13,966 nucleotides of DNA, taken from NCBI GenBank assembly GCA_051955985.1, contig JBQCGD010000040.1:1-13966 (forward strand). Direction: 5' to 3'. The stretch comes from DATKPA01 sp051955985 (lineage in GTDB: Bacteria > Planctomycetota > Phycisphaerae > WQYP01). The translations under genes and the position numbers were made by a program. The first letter of the stretch is position 1; each line of letters starts with the position of its first letter. A model generated the notes under the pieces. The model made no database searches, was not told the DNA's origin, and saw only the letters and a program-made list of their open reading frames with translations. Below, piece by piece: positions 13,289 to 13,966 of this stretch.

Positions 13289-13498
13289 ATGCTCCGCCTC
13301 AAACCCGCAACCCAAAAACCCCTCCACATCCCCTGGCACCTCGAAGCCACCATCCTCCTCGCCGCCGCCATCATGTCCATCATCGAAGCCCGCAACAACC
13401 AATACCTCTGGTCCGCAATCTTCGCCACCGCCGCCCTCGCCTTCGGAATCTCCGCCCTCACCCGTGCCTTCACGAGGCAAACCAATGATGATGACTAA
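13289..13498 (+). CDS. small two-helix membrane protein, unknown function
   Basis: The 69-residue protein has a basic N-terminus (MLRLKPATQK) and two likely membrane helices at about 18-33 and 39-59, with a short polar turn (EARNNQYLW) between them and an acidic tail (TNDDD). The frame is open back to the repeat at 13235, but the ATG at 13289 gives a sensible start after that repeat; the only purine-rich stretch before it is ACGGGAAA. Its 3' end overlaps the lipoprotein gene by 14 bases, which suggests coupled translation. The C-rich wobble usage agrees with the region. No family is recognised. Confidence 0.65.
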   Translation: MLRLKPATQKPLHIPWHLEATILLAAAIMSIIEARNNQYLWSAIFATAALAFGISALTRAFTRQTNDDD

Positions 13499-13841
13499 AC
13501 GCACAATCCCTCTCCTGTGGATGGCAACAACCTTGCTCGCAGGGTGTGCCCGCGCCGCATCCACAACTTCCAAAAAGTCGCCCGACGGCACGATGACGCT
13601 CACCACCACAATCGATCAGGACAAATCCGACCCATCGCGATACCTCTGCGTGATTGTCGATATCGCCGACGCTGCAGGAAAAACCCTGCACCACGAAGTC
13701 ACTCCCGCCTCCGACGCCCAACGCTGGTCCATCGAATGGAAAAGCAATACCGATGTTCTTCTGAAAAGTGCCGACGTCGGAAATTACCACATCCGCCGAC
13801 AACCCGACGGCACCTGGAAAAGCCAACTTGGCAACAAATAA
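13485..13841 (+). CDS. small lipoprotein, unknown function
   Basis: The 118-residue protein starts MMMTKRTIPLLWMATTLLAGC, a signal sequence with a good lipobox (LLAGC, Cys21), so the mature ~98 residues should be lipid-anchored. The mature part has a pattern suggestive of beta strands (GTMTLTTTID, RYLCVIVDIADAAGK, RWSIEWKSNTDVLL, NYHIRRQPDGTWK). I recognise no family. Three consecutive ATG codons begin at 13485; the first is best placed, with GAGG at 13474-13477. It overlaps the end of the two-helix membrane-protein gene. Base usage is clearly less C-biased at wobble positions than in upstream genes, which may indicate recent acquisition together with the repeat-bearing DNA downstream. Confidence 0.72.
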   Translation: MMMTKRTIPLLWMATTLLAGCARAASTTSKKSPDGTMTLTTTIDQDKSDPSRYLCVIVDIADAAGKTLHHEVTPASDAQRWSIEWKSNTDVLLKSADVGNYHIRRQPDGTWKSQLGNK

Positions 13842-13882
13842 CCCGACGTTCCACCCGCAGGTTAGCCGGCGGTTGTTGTAAA

Positions 13883-13939
13883 GAAGTAGAAATGTCACCC
13901 TCATAACCGAAGTAGAATTGTCACCCGGTTAGAGGTGAC
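13883..13939. repeat. 18-bp direct repeats and hairpin at the right edge, possible mobile-element end
   Basis: GAAGTAGAAATGTCACCC (13883-13900) recurs at 13909-13926 with one change, period 26. The GTCACC of the second copy (13920-13925) pairs with GGTGAC at 13934-13939. Repeated TAGAAATGTC-type motifs are often found at the ends of some insertion sequences, which makes this a candidate terminus. No transposase is visible before the window ends. Confidence 0.5.
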
Positions 13940-13966
13940 TCACGCGTGCCAGGGCCGCGGCGGGGG

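Noticed and set aside
1..13966. tRNA or rRNA genes.
   Set aside because: I saw no cloverleaf with a TTCGA-type T-loop and CCA-proximal stem, and no rRNA-like conserved stretches. This was by eye; a covariance-model scan would settle it.

Overview
The window looks like chromosomal DNA of a high-GC bacterium. My best guess is a planctomycete, perhaps of the Phycisphaerae. That rests on habit rather than a marker gene: dispersed GC-rich palindromes, low-complexity mini-repeats between and inside genes, a PduS/PduT microcompartment pair, and several lineage-specific hypothetical proteins. The DNA is strongly strand-asymmetric. The given strand is C-rich and G-poor almost throughout, so genes on + end codons in C and genes on - end codons in G.

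Layout. 2-1645 (+): 3' part of an FtsX-type permease gene entering from the left. 1652-2460 (-): a compact DUF1778 antitoxin / GNAT toxin operon with its own promoter and a repeated operator-like motif. 2641-4529 (+): a pair encoding a PduS-like flavin/Fe-S oxidoreductase and a PduT-like trimeric shell protein that keeps the Fe-S cysteine. 4617-6779 (+): a large polytopic OPT-like transporter whose gene carries two in-frame repeat insertions. 6780-7135: a non-coding, repeat-rich stretch. 7136-10036 (+): replicative helicase DnaB, interrupted in its P-loop by a 497-residue homing-endonuclease intein. 10109-10146: a bidirectional terminator. 10166-11899 (-): a putative lipoprotein, YidD, and a small four-helix membrane protein. 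11900-12048: a divergent promoter region. 12049-12885 (+): a UbiE/MenG methyltransferase. 12921-13841 (+): three small proteins, including a two-helix membrane protein and a lipoprotein whose genes overlap. The last 125 bases hold an 18-bp direct repeat and a hairpin that may be the edge of a mobile element.

How the genes relate. PduS and PduT are known partners: PduS takes electrons from NADH to flavin and Fe-S centres, and PduT is a shell trimer with a central [4Fe-4S] cluster. No enzymes or other shell proteins of a microcompartment are visible here, so the pair appears detached from any main microcompartment operon. DnaB, YidD and UbiE/MenG are ordinary housekeeping genes. The toxin-antitoxin operon and the final lipoprotein gene have less skewed base usage than their neighbours and may be later arrivals.

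The least ordinary features are the isolated PduS-PduT pair, the two helix-turn-helix-like segments inside the DnaB intein, and the palindromic repeats that have entered two membrane-protein genes without breaking their frames.
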